Shown one piece after another: positions 11,566 through 21,580 of a stretch of DNA of 64,000 nucleotides. The DNA is from Zeus faber (taxonomy: Eukaryota > Chordata > Actinopteri > Zeiformes > Zeidae), in contig OY482864.1 in assembly GCA_960531495.1 (NCBI GenBank), positions 8,415,644 through 8,479,643 on the forward strand. Reading direction: 5' to 3'. The first letter of the stretch is position 1; each line of letters starts with the position of its first letter. The notes under the pieces are model-generated. The model made no database searches, was not told the DNA's origin, and saw only the letters and a list, made by a program, of their open reading frames with translations. The translations under genes were made by a program, and so were the position numbers.

Positions 11566-11905
11566 GTCAGCGGGGTGATCTGGTCACCAGCTGTGGCGTC
11601 CGGGTGCGAGGTGATCTGGTCACCAGCTGTGGCGTCCGGCTGCGGGGTGGTCTGGTCACCAGCTGTGGCGTCCGGCTGCGGGGTGGTCTGGTCACCAGCT
11701 GTGGTGTCCGGCTGCGGGGTGGTCTGGTCACTAGCTGTGGCCTCCAGCGGGGTGGTCTGGTCACCAGCTGTGCGGTCCGGTGGGGTTGTCTGGTCGCCAG
11801 CTGCGGCGTTCGGCTGCGGGGTGGTCTGGTCACCAGCTGCGGCGTTCGGCTGCGGGGTGGTCTGGTCACCAGCTGCACCACCCAGCGGCGATGTAGTCTG
11901 GGCGC
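11566..11905 (-). repeat. 36-bp minisatellite, about nine copies
   Basis: The unit CTGCGGGGTGGTCTGGTCAC plus 16 bases repeats with point changes and one or two shortened units. On the minus strand it reads as a 12-residue repeat, QTTPQPDATAGD. The period is a multiple of three, and the repeat stays open in the frame that runs from about 12,314 to 11,340, so it behaved as coding at some time. Confidence 0.75.
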
Positions 11906-11957
11906 TAGCTGTGGCATTACATTTCACTGCATATATGTATGAAAGTATGTATATGTA

Positions 11958-13559
11958 CAGTGGGGCAAAAAAGTATTTAGTCAGCCACCAATTGTGCAAG
12001 TTCTCCCACTTAACAAGATGAGAGAGGCCTGTAATTTTCATCATAGGTACACTTCGACTATGAGAGACAGAATGGAGGAAAGAATCCAGGAAATTACATT
12101 GTAAGATTTTTAATGAATTCATTGGTAAATTCCTCTGTAAAATAAGTATTTGGTCACCTACAAACAAGCAAGATTTCTGGCTTTCACAGACCTGTAACTT
12201 TTTCTTTAAGAGGCTCCTCTGTCCTCCACTCATTACCTGTATTAATGGCACCTGTTTGAACTCGTTATCAGTATAAAAGACACCTGTCCACAACCTCAAA
12301 CAGTCACACTCCAAACTCCACTATGGCCAAGACCAAAGAGTTGTCAAAGAACACCAGAAACAAAATTGTAGACCTGCACCAGGCTGGGAAGACTGAATCT
12401 GCAATAGGTAAGCAGCTTGTTGTGAAGAAATCAACTGTGGGAGCAATTATTAGAAAATGGAAGACATACAAGACCACTGATAATCTCCCTCGATCTGGGG
12501 CTCCACACAAGATCTCACCCCGTGGGGTCAAAATGATCACAAGAACGGTGAACAAACATCCCAGAACCACACGGGGGGTCCTAGTGAATGACCGGCAGAG
12601 AGCTGGGACCAAAGTAACAAAGGCTACCATCAGTAACACACTACGCCGCCAGGGACTCAAATCCTGCAGTGCCAGACGTGTCCCCCTGCTTAAGCCAGTA
12701 CATGTCCAGGCCCGTCTGAAGTTTGCTAGAGAGCATTTGGATGATCCAGCAGAGGATTGGGAGAATGTCATATGGTCAGATGAAACCAAAATATAACTTT
12801 TTGGTAAAAACTCAACTTGTCGTGTTTGGAGGAGAAAGAAAGCTGAGTTGCATCCAAAGAACACCATACCTACTGTGAAGCATGGGGGTGGAAACATGAT
12901 GCTTTGGGGCTGTTTTTCTGCTAAGGGACCAGGACGACTGATCTGTGTAAAGGAGAGAATGAATGGGGCCATGTATTGTGAGATTTTGAGTGACAACCTC
13001 CTTCCATCAGCAAGGGCATTGAAGATGAAACGTGGCTGGATCTTTCAGCATGACAATGATCCCAAACACACCACCCGGGCAAAGAAGGAGTGGCTTCGTA
13101 AGAAGCATTTCAAGGTCCTGGAGTAGCCTAGCCAGTCTCCAGACCTCAACCCCATAGAAAATCTTTGGAGGGAGTTGAAAGTCCGTGTTGCCCAGCGACA
13201 GCCCCATAACATCACTGCTCTAGAGGAGATCTGCATGGAGGAATGGGCCAAAATACCAGCAACAGTGTGTGAAAACCTTGTGAAGACTTACAGAAAACGT
13301 TTGACCTCTGTCATTGCAAACAAAGGGTATATAACAAAGTATTGAGATGAACTTTTGTTATTGACCAAATACTTATTTTCCACCATAATTTGCAAATAAA
13401 TTCTTTAAAAATCAGACTGTGATTTTCTGGATTTTTTTTTCTCATTTTGTCTCTCATAGTTGAGGTATACCTATGATGAAAATAACAGGCCTCTCTCATC
13501 TTTTTAAGTGGGAGAACTTGCACAATTGGTGGCTGACTAAATACCTTTTTGCCCCACTG
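11958..13559 (+). mobile_element. Tc1/mariner transposon, complete ends
   Basis: The 1,602-bp element starts CAGTGGGGCAAAAAAGTATT and ends with the inverse, flanked on both sides by the TA target dinucleotide (11956-11957 and 13560-13561). The terminal inverted repeats are long, roughly 110 bp near-perfect at the outer ends (11,958-12,070 against 13,445-13,559). The inverted repeats are preserved, but the transposase has stops, so the copy could only have moved in trans. It is inserted in the minus-strand L2/minisatellite block, splitting an AT-rich sequence whose two parts are 11,915-11,957 and 13,560-13,595. Confidence 0.95.
12323..13345 (+). pseudogene. Tc1-like transposase with two in-frame stops
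   Basis: The 340-codon frame from [10 protein letters not shown] to the terminal TGA at 13345 has the family's usual length. The N-terminal paired-type helix-turn-helix covers residues about 1-110 ([18 protein letters not shown], then a GRPR-like basic patch). The DDE domain follows: first D in WSDETK (about residue 154), second D in HDNDPKHT (about residue 241), and E in [11 protein letters not shown] about 34 residues later, so DD34E. One reading frame runs throughout, but TAA at 12794-12796 replaces the Glu codon after K-I, and TAG at 13124-13126 replaces the Trp codon before P-S-Q-S-P-D. With only two stops and no indel the copy is young. No active protein is expected. Confidence 0.93.
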
Positions 13560-13732
13560 TATGTGACAAATAAAAATCTTGAATCTTGAATTGGGTGGTG
13601 AGATGCTCTGCTCCTGTGTCAGGGCCTTGCGCTTATCGCTGACTGTCCTTGTGCTGTTCCCATGTTCGGCTACTGTCGGCTGGATAATAGCGAAGGCTAG
13701 ATTGTTTATTAGCAAAGCTTGGCCGGTTTGGT

Positions 13733-14041
13733 TTAAAGTGCCAGCAAGTTGTAGACGCCCGATCGTAGCCAGAACAGATGAAAGTTGTCAACAAAGTTCA
13801 GCTTGTATAGGTAGCACACAATTGTTAGCCATGTGTTGAGTCCAAGCAGTCTGCTAAATAGTTCAGATCTCTGTCTGGCAGGGGGCAGGGGGCCACTAAC
13901 ATAGACATCTACGTGTAGAGCGCTTAGCAGCTGAAAAAGCTCGGAGAAGTCACTTTTCAGTAATTCCGACTCCTTCCGTCCGACTGTGTCACCAGTTCCA
14001 ATGTGTAGAATGATCTTATTGACACTTTTGTAATTAGCCAA
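13733..14041 (-). pseudogene. L2-type ORF1 esterase domain remnant
   Basis: The frame reads ILHIGTGDTVGRKESELLKS, then VYVSGPLPPARQRSE, FSRLLGLNTWL and FVDNFHLFW. These match blocks of the SGNH/GDSL-like esterase found in ORF1 of fish L2-type LINEs (normally H-x-G-T-N-D, V-x-V-S-G-P-x-P and N-F-x-D-N-F). The GTND block here reads GTGD, so the asparagine of the oxyanion hole is lost. The frame reads toward ORF2 at 8-10.7 kb, consistent with one L2 element opened up by minisatellite growth and the Tc1 insertion. Confidence 0.7.
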
Positions 14042-14149
14042 AATTTGTGGGATCTTTGCTGCTATGTATGAGGCCAGTTAATGTGGAAAACAACATGTCA
14101 TGGTGTTTTTGCCGATCTTTAAATGCTTCATTGTCGAGTCACCAATAAA

Positions 14150-14228
14150 GTTCAAGTTCAAGTTCAAGAGGTTATTTGTCACATACATATACATAAGGTC
14201 ATACATATATGCAGTGAAATGTCATGGC
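14150..14228 (-). repeat. TTCAAG-tailed repeat, inverted relative to the Tc1-split copy
   Basis: A (TTCAAG)n tail followed by TATTTGTCACATACATATAC and a GCAGTGAAATG block lies here. The reverse-complementary sequence occurs around the Tc1 insertion (11,915-11,957 plus 13,560-13,595). It is a pair of oppositely oriented copies of one short retroposon-like end; the family was not recognised. Confidence 0.5.
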
Positions 14229-14300
14229 ACCCGGTGATTACGCACAATAAGCTTTATAAGCTGTAAAAATACTGAAATGTGCGTAATCGACACAAGGTGC

Positions 14301-14905
14301 TCACGCAGAGAGTGTTGTTATTTGCTCTGATGGGCCATCAACATTACCTTGTTGTGGTGTTTGGGGTCCAGGCCTGCTGCTGGCAGTAGCTTGCTGTGTT
14401 GCAGCTTGGGTAACATTAGCTGGTCGCGTATTCTTCGTGTGACCACTCCCCCCTCCATGGTATCGGGGTGTTGTGGGTACACTATCTTGTATTTGCTCAA
14501 ATCTATTTTCTAGGCTCATCAGTGGAAAAATTAGTGCTTTGACAGCGGCAACTTTTTTCTAAATTTTTGTTTCACGGCGGTCCCCGGCAGCTGTCCATTA
14601 CTATCAGTTTGTAGTTTTGCTTGCTGTCTTGTGTTGCCAAGTCGCTTATCTTGGGCTGTTTCATGGCTGCTAGTCAGCGAAGGCCATCCAGTCGCTGAGC
14701 TAATCTCAGATTGCGAGGGACCATTGCATGTGTTAGCTTCATGAATTTCAGGAATTGTGATTGTCATCAGAGGCTTTCTCAGGTAAGCAGCCTCGTTATC
14801 TTCCTTGTAAGTTGTTTTGCTTGGCAGAACACCCGGCAGAGTGAGCCCAGCTGTGTTGTGGGACGGGCAAGGCCTGGTAGCATTGTCTAGCTTAGCAGTA
14901 CTCAC
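14301..14905 (-). pseudogene. possible N-terminal part of L2 ORF1
   Basis: Two open frames (14,301-14,519, 72 residues; 14,531-14,905, 124 residues) on the minus strand are rich in Q, T, P and S and match nothing I recognise. Their position just 5' of the esterase block and on the same strand is the only reason to link them to L2 ORF1. The TTCAAG repeat lies between them and the esterase. LINE B sequence begins at 14,965. Confidence 0.35.
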
Positions 14906-14964
14906 GTTAGCTCGGTTGACTGAATCCTTCAGATTTAATACTGTTGTTTCAAGTAGTCTCGAAA

Positions 14965-17255
14965 GCTTCGATTCGCCCGGTCCAATTTACCGTGGCGCTG
15001 TGGGCTGCCTCAAAATCCACCCCGAGTAATCTCATGGGTCCTACGCAGAGCGGCAGCCCCCCTGGTGCGTCCGTCCTTCCCTTCCACCGCCCAAAGAACT
15101 TGACCGAGGTCTTCGCCAGATTTAGCTCGGCGCCAGACACTCGGCCAAACTCCTGGAAGATCTCCAAGGAGCGGAGCAGGCAGGCATCGCTGTCCAGCAG
15201 CAGGGTGGTGTCATCCGCATACTGGGACAGCTTTACCCTAAGGCCGCCGCTGCCTGGCACCAGCAGTCCCCTCACACCCGGGTCAGCCCGAATGGCCGCC
15301 GCCAGGGGCTCCATGTAAAGGATGTAGAGCAGGGGTGAAAGCGGACACCCCTGTCTTACCCCTGCGTGCAACCCAAAAGGTTCCCCTAGGTGCCCGTTAA
15401 CACAAACCGTGCTCCCCACGGCCGCGTACAACGTACGCAGCCACCCAACGAACAGCTTCCCTAAACCTACTCTCTCTAAGACTCTAAACATAAAGCCCCA
15501 GTGAACCCTATCGAAGGATTTGGCCTGATCGAGGCCTACCACCATTAGGGGTAGCCCTCTATCTTCCACCCAAGCGATAGCGTCTCTGATGAGCTGGAGG
15601 TTCCACCTCACAGAGCGCCCAGCCACTCCACACGTCTGGTCCACATGGACTGCATCCGGGAGGACTGTGCGCAGACGGTCAGCGAGGACCTTAGCTAGAA
15701 GCTTGTAGTCCACACACAGCATGGTCAATGGCTGCCAGTTATTAAGGTCAGAGGCATCGCCCTTCTTGAAAAGAAGGGAGATCACCCCCCTAGCCATCGA
15801 CCCTCCAAGAGCCCCCGCGCGGAGGACCTCGGTCAGCACCTCTAGCACCACTGGACCGAGCGCACCCAAAAACTTGAGGTAGAACTCGGCCGGCAGGCCG
15901 TCGATGCCCGGGACCTTTCGCTTTCCCATCCTTCGAAGGGCACCCTCAAGCTCCTCCAGAGTGAGGGGGGTCTCCAAAGCTTCTGCCAGGTCAGGCGGCA
16001 CCCGCCGGGCAACCCTCTCTAAGAAGGCTTCTTCCCGGGTCTCATCCACCACCCTTTCACAGAAGAAGGAGCGATAGTGGTCAGTGGCGACCCTCACCAT
16101 TGCATCCGCTTCTGTCACCACCTGTCCCTGACTGTCCCTGACCCCCGTGAACACCTGCCGCGCCTTCTCGGTCCTAACCGAGCCGAAGAAAGCCGCCGAG
16201 CACGTCTCATTGCTCTCTGCGAACTCCCGACGCGACCGCAGCAGGTACGCACGGGCCCTACTCTCATAGACTCCCCTAAGCTGCGCTTTAAGGGTGTCAC
16301 AAGCCCGCCGGTCTACAGTGCCACCGAGGTTCCCCACGGCATACTCGAGCTCGAGGAGGCGTTGCAGGCGGAGCACCTCCCTCTTCGTCTTCCTTTTGCT
16401 GTACCTGATGGCGTGGGCTTTAATCCTCTCCTTTGCCACTTCCCACCACTCTACCACTCCAGCACATAGAGGCCTGAGCCCCTCGAGACCCCGGAAAACC
16501 CCGGCGAAGCTGGCATCGAACTCGTCCTCCTCGAGGATACTCGGATTTAACTTCCAGTACCCCAGACCGAAGACCGGGGCACAGGACCGGACCCGGAGGA
16601 GGACCCCATCGTGGTCCGAGAAAAAGACGGGGAGCACCCGCCCAGACAGCACGCCCAAGGACCTTGAAAGAAAGACATAGTCCAGCCTCCTCGCACTCCC
16701 CTGGGTGTTTCGCCATGTGGGACCATCCAGTCACGGGGTGACCACCCTCCCCCCATCCACCAGCCCGTGCCCCGCCATGAAACCCTTGACAAAAACCCCG
16801 CTCGTGTCCCTCCCTATATCTAAGTTAAAATCCCCCCCAATGATCACCTGTCTGTTGGTGGCCAGGTGTGGTCCCAGACCGGCCACCGTCTCCCTCCTCT
16901 CCCTCGTTCCCTGAGGCCCATAAAAAACAAAGACCCTTAAACAAAGACCCCTGTATGTGATGTCCGCTCCCAGCACCCTCCCCTGCTCCACAACATACAC
17001 CCCCTCTACCCTCACCCCCCTGTCCCCGAAAAGAATACCCACCCCTGAACTGTGAACCCCCCCCACACTCGAGACTGACCCCCCCTTGTCCCACTCCCTC
17101 GCAAAAATTCCCACGTCCCTCTCATCCCTCAAATGAACCTCTTGCAGAAAACAAATTGTGCACCCCAAACCCCCAACAAAATCAAAGACTGCCCTCCTCT
17201 TAACTGAGTTCCTCATCCCCCGTGCATTGATTGTGACGACCCCCAGACAATTCAT
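14965..17255 (-). pseudogene. LINE B ORF2, 5' two-thirds
   Basis: From the MNCLGVVTINARG start (17255) the endonuclease is intact up to a TGA at about 16,730, where copies C and D have CGA (TPRLDG). The frame then continues uninterrupted through the rest of the endonuclease, the connector and the RT (KVPGIDGLPAEFYLKF, DQAKSFD, QGCPLSPLLY, YADD) until the LINE is cut at 14,965. One nonsense change plus loss of the C-terminal third make it non-functional. The DQAKSFD motif has Ser where the other copies have Ala. Confidence 0.88.
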
Positions 17256-17358
17256 TTAACACAGGTGATGAAAAACAAAATCGTGCCCTGAAAATCCTCC
17301 GACCCAAAAAAACAAAAAAGAACGATACCCCCATCTAAACACGGCAGCGACCCCACCA

Positions 17359-18399
17359 TCAGTCATACAGCCCCAACACCATGTCCTCCGGGCTCTCCTC
17401 CATAAGTTGACCCCAGGAATAGGGCATGTTGTTGGGGGAGGCAGGGGGACCCCATGACCCCCCCTGCCCGTCGTCCTCAAAAAGGGCGGGGCTTTCCTCC
17501 AGAGGGGGGGGCTTCCCACTGACCTCCGCTGCCACTCCCTCCCTTTGGCCCGGCACCGAAACCGTAGGCGGGTCAGCCGCGACTACCGCCGCGGAAGGAG
17601 GGGGCGCTGGCTCCGCAGCCGGTCGATCCGGCTCCCCCTTGGGGCCGCCTATGCCCCTCAGAGCGGCCGCGTAGGCCCTGCTGCACCCCTTGGCGAGGTG
17701 CTCAGGCGACCCGCAGATATGGCAGGCCCTTGGCATCGGACACTCCCTTGCCTCATGCCCAAGGGCCTGACAGAACCTGCACCTCTGCTGGCCACATTCT
17801 CCCTCCGCGTGGCCGCTAGCCCTGCACCTACGGCAGAAAGCCGGCTGCCTCGAATAAAACAGGTAGCCCCGATCCGCCCCGATGTTGAAAAACGCCGGGG
17901 GGTGGGCCAAACCCCCCACCCCCGCCGCGTCCTGCCCCAGGAGGACCTGATACTGGCGCTTACCTGTCCAGATGCCGTTGCTGTCCCTCAGGCGCCTCGG
18001 GGACGTCAGCACCTCCGCGTACCTCCCCAGGAAGGCCGCCACAGCCTGGTCCGACACGTACGGATTGTACATGTGGACCGTCACCACCCGAAAGTTCGGT
18101 CTGTCGAGGCTTTGCAGGTTGAAGAGGGAGACTGGCCTTGCTCCCGCTTGCCGCCGGCTCTCCTCCAAGGCCCTGTCACACACCTCCTGTCCCAGGAAGG
18201 TGACATCGAAGCTCCTCTCTGCGTTGTTGGTCTGCAGGCAGAGTAGGTCCTCCACCTTCAGCTTCAGGGCCCCAAGCAGGACAGCCCTCCCAAACAGCTC
18301 CCTGGTCATCATGGGCTCCTTCTCCTCCTTCCACTGGTACCGCAGCGTAGCCCTCAGCCCCGCCCTCGGGACCGACTGTGAGGCTCCAGCCTGCGCCAT
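17359..18399 (-). CDS. LINE B ORF1 (CCHC nucleic-acid-binding protein), internally deleted
   Basis: The frame is open from MAQAGASQSV (18399; an upstream in-frame Met at 18483 is less likely because the copies share MAQAG) to the stop shared with C and D. Three CCHC knuckles (CRRC...HAEGEC, CRFC...HEAREC, CHIC...HLAKGC) are intact. Compared with copy D, about 160 residues of the proline/alanine-rich region after the knuckles are missing in frame. The deletion ends lie in the short repeat CCGGCACCGAAACCG, so replication slippage or recombination in that repeat is likely. ORF1 proteins of Tx1-type LINEs bind element RNA. Confidence 0.8.
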   Translation of the reverse strand: MAQAGASQSVPRAGLRATLRYQWKEEKEPMMTRELFGRAVLLGALKLKVEDLLCLQTNNAERSFDVTFLGQEVCDRALEESRRQAGARPVSLFNLQSLDRPNFRVVTVHMYNPYVSDQAVAAFLGRYAEVLTSPRRLRDSNGIWTGKRQYQVLLGQDAAGVGGLAHPPAFFNIGADRGYLFYSRQPAFCRRCRASGHAEGECGQQRCRFCQALGHEARECPMPRACHICGSPEHLAKGCSRAYAAALRGIGGPKGEPDRPAAEPAPPPSAAVVAADPPTVSVPGQREGVAAEVSGKPPPLEESPALFEDDGQGGSWGPPASPNNMPYSWGQLMEESPEDMVLGLYD

Positions 18400-18543
18400 G
18401 TTGCAGCTGTGGTGTGTTGGCTCTCCAAAGGCGAAAAAGCTCCCTTCCACACGACACTTGACTCCCCAGGCAGGTTTCACCAATGATTTCTGAAGGTGTA
18501 ATACACCTTCATGATCACTGTCTCCCCTCCCGGGTAAGTATCG

Positions 18544-18592
18544 TTAGTAAAAGGCGAAAGGCTTATTCGGGCCGAAGAGAGACCAGAGTAAT
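18544..18592 (-). pseudogene. U5 snRNA 5' half, split by LINE B
   Basis: This is the 5' half of U5 from the first base (18592) to loop I (CGCCTTTTACTAA on the minus strand, 18556-18544). It is followed immediately by the 5' end of LINE B. It retains upstream promoter-like sequence to its right, so it could in principle drive transcription into the LINE. Confidence 0.88.
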
Positions 18593-18899
18593 GAATAAGA
18601 TTGATGCAAATGATGGAAATGGGTGTTGGTGCTGTCGCCTATCAGAATGACGGTCCTGCTTTTTGGCTAGGTGCAGAGCGACTGAAAGGTCTTACATTGA
18701 CTAGCAGTCCACGCCACCCTTTAACCATCGATTCCAAATCAGAACAATGAATGGGTGTCACTTATTATGTACAGACAGACTGAGGGAAAGTTTTCCCTGG
18801 GATTAAAACAGCAGCACTACTACAGTTTTACGCTTTTACTGCGAGCGAGGTAGATATCTTAGTGTTAAGCACTCTGTGATTTACTTATACAATGTTGTT

Positions 18900-19018
18900 G
18901 GGCTTCGCCAGTTGGAAAAGCCTACCAAAAATAGGCGAAACTCTCAGTTGTCCCTCTCCACGGAAGTCTTTAGTAAAAGGCGAAAGGCTTATTCGGGCCG
19001 AAGAGAGACCAGAGTAAT
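18900..19018 (-). ncRNA. RNU5: U5 spliceosomal snRNA
   Basis: The 119-base span matches vertebrate U5. It begins ATTACTCTGG, has loop I CGCCTTTTACTAA (19,018-relative nt 37-49), the conserved CCGTGGAGAGG strand, an Sm site (ATTTTTGG) and a 3' stem-loop closing on GGCTT/AAGCC. U5 is the core RNA of the U5 snRNP and holds exon ends at loop I during splicing. This copy is of the variant with GTCTCTCTTCGG on the 5' strand of stem I and CTGAGAG on the 3' strand. Confidence 0.92.
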
Positions 19019-19314
19019 GAATAAGATTGATGCAAATGATGGAAATGGGTGTTGGTGCTGTCGCCTATCAGAATGACGGTCCTGCTTTTTGGCTAGGTGC
19101 AGAGCGACTGAAAGGTCTTACATTGACTAGCAGTCCACGCCACCCTTTAACCATCGATTCCAAATCAGAACAATGAATGGGTGTCACTTATTATGTACAG
19201 ACAGACTGAGGGAAAGTTTTCCCTGGGATTAAAACAGCAGCACTACTGTGACAGCCTGCTCCGCATTTTCCTGAAAACCCTGAGACGTGGATGGATCATC
19301 AACATACTATTCCA

Positions 19315-19386
19315 CCTCCCCGTCGGGGAATTGAACCCCGGTCTCCTGCGTAACAAGCAGGGAAACTTGCCACAATACTAACGAGG
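19315..19386 (-). tRNA. tRNA-Asp-like gene with GTT (Asn) anticodon
   Basis: The acceptor, T-arm and length are those of the neighbouring tRNA-Asp genes, but the anticodon loop is TTGTTAC, giving GTT instead of GTC. The D-arm is also altered: the conserved A of the A box is T (GTATTGTGGCAAG) and the D-stem loses a pair. The body is Asp and the anticodon Asn. Because of the weakened A box I think it is a pseudogene rather than a recoded tRNA. Confidence 0.65.
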
Positions 19387-19995
19387 ATACGCCGGGTGAA
19401 TATTCACAGAGCAAAGTTAAAAAATATCTTTTGTCACAAGGAAAACGTATCTGCAGACAGATGGTTACGGTAAGCCTAATTTAGCTGGACAAATGAAATG
19501 GGCCCATGTATGTCCTAGGCCAGGGATGGGCTAATATTTTGGTTCAAGGGCCGGTTACAGTTTTGAAGACCATGTGAGAGGCCACATTCAAGTTTATTCA
19601 AGTTTCCTTTCGGCTTTTTGGCTCATCAAATGAGGAAGAAGCTTCAAAATGGGACTTGACTGTAGGACATGTTTTGAGCAGAAACTGGCACACAGAATTA
19701 AAATCGCTTTAGAGATACGACAACCGTACAAAATGTAGGTGGAACGATTGAACTGGCTTGGGGACAACCCGCTGGTTTGCAGACCATGGCTTTAAACATT
19801 CACTTTAAAATTAAAGGAAATTCACACTCTGTATTGTTCACTCGTATTCCTGTATCCGAATTACTGCGTGGAGGTGTGGGTAACATGTACAAAAAAAGAG
19901 CCATGCAGGACTGACTAACAGTTTTACGCTTTTACTGCGAGCGAGGCAGATATCTTAGTGTTAAGCACTCTGTGATTTACTTATACAATGTTGTT

Positions 19996-20114
19996 GGGCT
20001 TCACCAGTTGGAAAAGCCTACCAAAAATTGGCGAAACTCTTAGTTGTCCCTCTCCACGGAAGTCTTTAGTAAAAGGCGAAAGGCTTATTTGGGCTGAAGA
20101 GAAACCAGAGTAAT
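19996..20114 (-). ncRNA. RNU5: U5 spliceosomal snRNA
   Basis: Full-length copy of the second type: 5' strand GGTTTCTCTTCAG and Sm context CCAATTTTTGG, which is closer to the human U5 sequence than the first copy. Internal loop 1 reads CCCAAATAAGCC, one base different from its neighbours. Confidence 0.92.
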
Positions 20115-20412
20115 TAATAAGATTGATGCAAATGATGGAAATGGGTGTTGGTGCCGTCGCCTATCAGAATGACGGTCCTGCTTTTTGGCTAGGTGCAGAG
20201 CGACTGAAAGGTCTTACATTGACTAGCAGTCCACGCCACCCTTTAACCATCGATTCCAAATCAGAACAATGAATGGGTGTCACTTATTATGTACAGACAG
20301 ACTGAGGGAAAGTTTTTTCCTGGGATTAAAACAGCAGCAATACTGTGACAGGCTGCTCCGCATTTTCCTGAAAACCCTGAGACGTGGATGGATAATCAAC
20401 ATACTATCCCAC

Positions 20413-20484
20413 CTCCCCGTCTGGGAATTGAACCCCGGTCTCCTGCGTGACAAGCAGGGATACTGGCCACTATACTAACGAGGA
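20413..20484 (-). tRNA. tRNA-Asp-GTC: tRNA-Asp(GTC), one T-stem mismatch
   Basis: The D-arm, anticodon arm (CCTGC TTGTCAC GCAGG) and A/B boxes are canonical. The T-stem reads CCCAG in place of CCCCG and loses one pair, so function is uncertain. Confidence 0.75.
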
Positions 20485-21092
20485 TACGCCGGGTGAATAT
20501 TCACAGAGCAAAGTTAAAAAATATCTTTTGTCACAAGGAAAACGTATCTGCAGACAGATGGTTACGGTAAGCCTAATTTAGCTGGACAAATGAAATGGGC
20601 CCATGTATGTCCTAGGCCAGGGAGGGGCGAATATTTTGGTTCAAGGGCCGGTCACAGTTTTGAAGACCATGTGAGAGGCCACATTCAAGTTTATTCAAGT
20701 TTCCTTTCGGCTTTTTGGCTCATCAAATGAGGAAGAAGCTTCAAAATGGGACTTGACTGTAGGACATGTTTTGAGCAGAAACTGGCACACAGAATTAAAA
20801 TCGCTTTAGAGATACGACAACCGTAGAAAATGTAGGTGGAACGATTTAACTGGCTTGGGGACAACCCGCTGGTTTGCAGACCATGGCTTTAAACATTCAC
20901 TTTAAAATTAAAGGAAATTCACACTCTGTATTGTTCACTCGTATTCCTGTATCCGATTACTGCGTGGAGGTGTGGGGTAACATGTACAAAAAAAGAGCCA
21001 TGCAGGACTGACTAACAGTTTTACGCTTTTACTGCGAGCGAGGCAGATATCTTAGTGTTAAGCACTCTGTGATTTACTTATACAATGTTGTT

Positions 21093-21211
21093 GGGCTTCG
21101 CCAGTTGGAAAAGCCTACCAAAAATAGGCGAAACTCTTAGTTGTCCCTCTCCACGGAAGTCTTTAGTAAAAGGCGAAAGGCTTATTCGGGCTGAAGAGAA
21201 ACCAGAGTAAT
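21093..21211 (-). ncRNA. RNU5: U5 spliceosomal snRNA
   Basis: Full-length copy combining the GGTTTCTCTTCAG 5' strand with the CTATTTTTGG Sm context and the GGCGAAGCC 3' stem. It therefore looks like a mosaic of the two U5 types, a hallmark of gene conversion within the array. Confidence 0.92.
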
Positions 21212-21508
21212 TAATAAGATTGATGCAAATGATGGAAATGGGTGTTGGTGCCGTCGCCTATCAGAATGACGGTCCTGCTTTTTGGCTAGGTGCAGAGCGA
21301 CTGAAAGGTCTTACATTGACTAGCAGTCCACGCCACCCTTTAACCATCGATTCCAAATCAGAACAATGAATGGGTGTCATTTATTATGTACAGACAGACT
21401 GAGGGAAAGTTTTCCCTGGGATTAAAACAGCAGCACTACTGTGACAGCCTGCTCCGCATTTCCCTGAAAACCCTGAGACGTGGATGGATCATCAACATAC
21501 TATTCCAG

Positions 21509-21580
21509 CTCCCCGTCGGGGAACTGAACCCCGGTCTCCTGCGTGACAAGCAGGGATACTGGCCACTATACTAACGAGGA
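21509..21580 (-). tRNA. tRNA-Asp-GTC: tRNA-Asp(GTC)
   Basis: The cloverleaf is complete: acceptor TCCTCGT/ACGGGGA, anticodon GTC in TTGTCAC, and B box GGTTCAGTTCC (A-to-G in the loop relative to its neighbours). The base outside the 3' end is G rather than the usual GG. Confidence 0.88.

Larger units (their letters stand above)
7099..14964. other. 7.9-kb composite of other repeats inside LINE B
   Basis: This stretch separates the two parts of LINE B. From left to right it holds: a repeat tail resembling a common fish interspersed repeat (7,099-7,160, TTTATATAGCACC then ACTCAAAGTGCTGTACAA); an unassigned AT-rich part with a short internal duplication around 7,450-7,525; a possible Gag-like fossil; an L2-type LINE; proline-rich minisatellites; a Tc1 transposon; and L2 ORF1 remnants. 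No target duplication of the whole block is seen, and about 370 bases of LINE are missing at the join, so it arose by rearrangement rather than by a single clean transposition. Confidence 0.65.
6692..18543 (-). mobile_element. Tx1-like U5-targeted LINE, copy B, interrupted
   Basis: The 3' end fragment (6692-7098) and the 5' main part (14965-18543) are the two sides of one element separated by foreign DNA at 7099-14964. When the two sides are placed against copy D, the break falls inside the C-terminal part of ORF2: about 310 bases are missing near 7,078 and about 370 more at the insertion. The 5' end at 18543 (reading GTAAGTATCG on the plus strand) meets TTAGTAAAAGGCG of U5 at exactly the base used by copy C. 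The 3' end lacks about 90 bases because of the fusion with LINE A. Confidence 0.8.

Noticed and set aside
19181-19381. Plus-strand ~66-codon frames repeated in every unit (for example 19,181-19,381, 39,310-39,510)
   Set aside because: They run antisense through tRNA-Asp and its flank, and are similar only because the units are similar. Two units lose ten bases with no sign of coding constraint.
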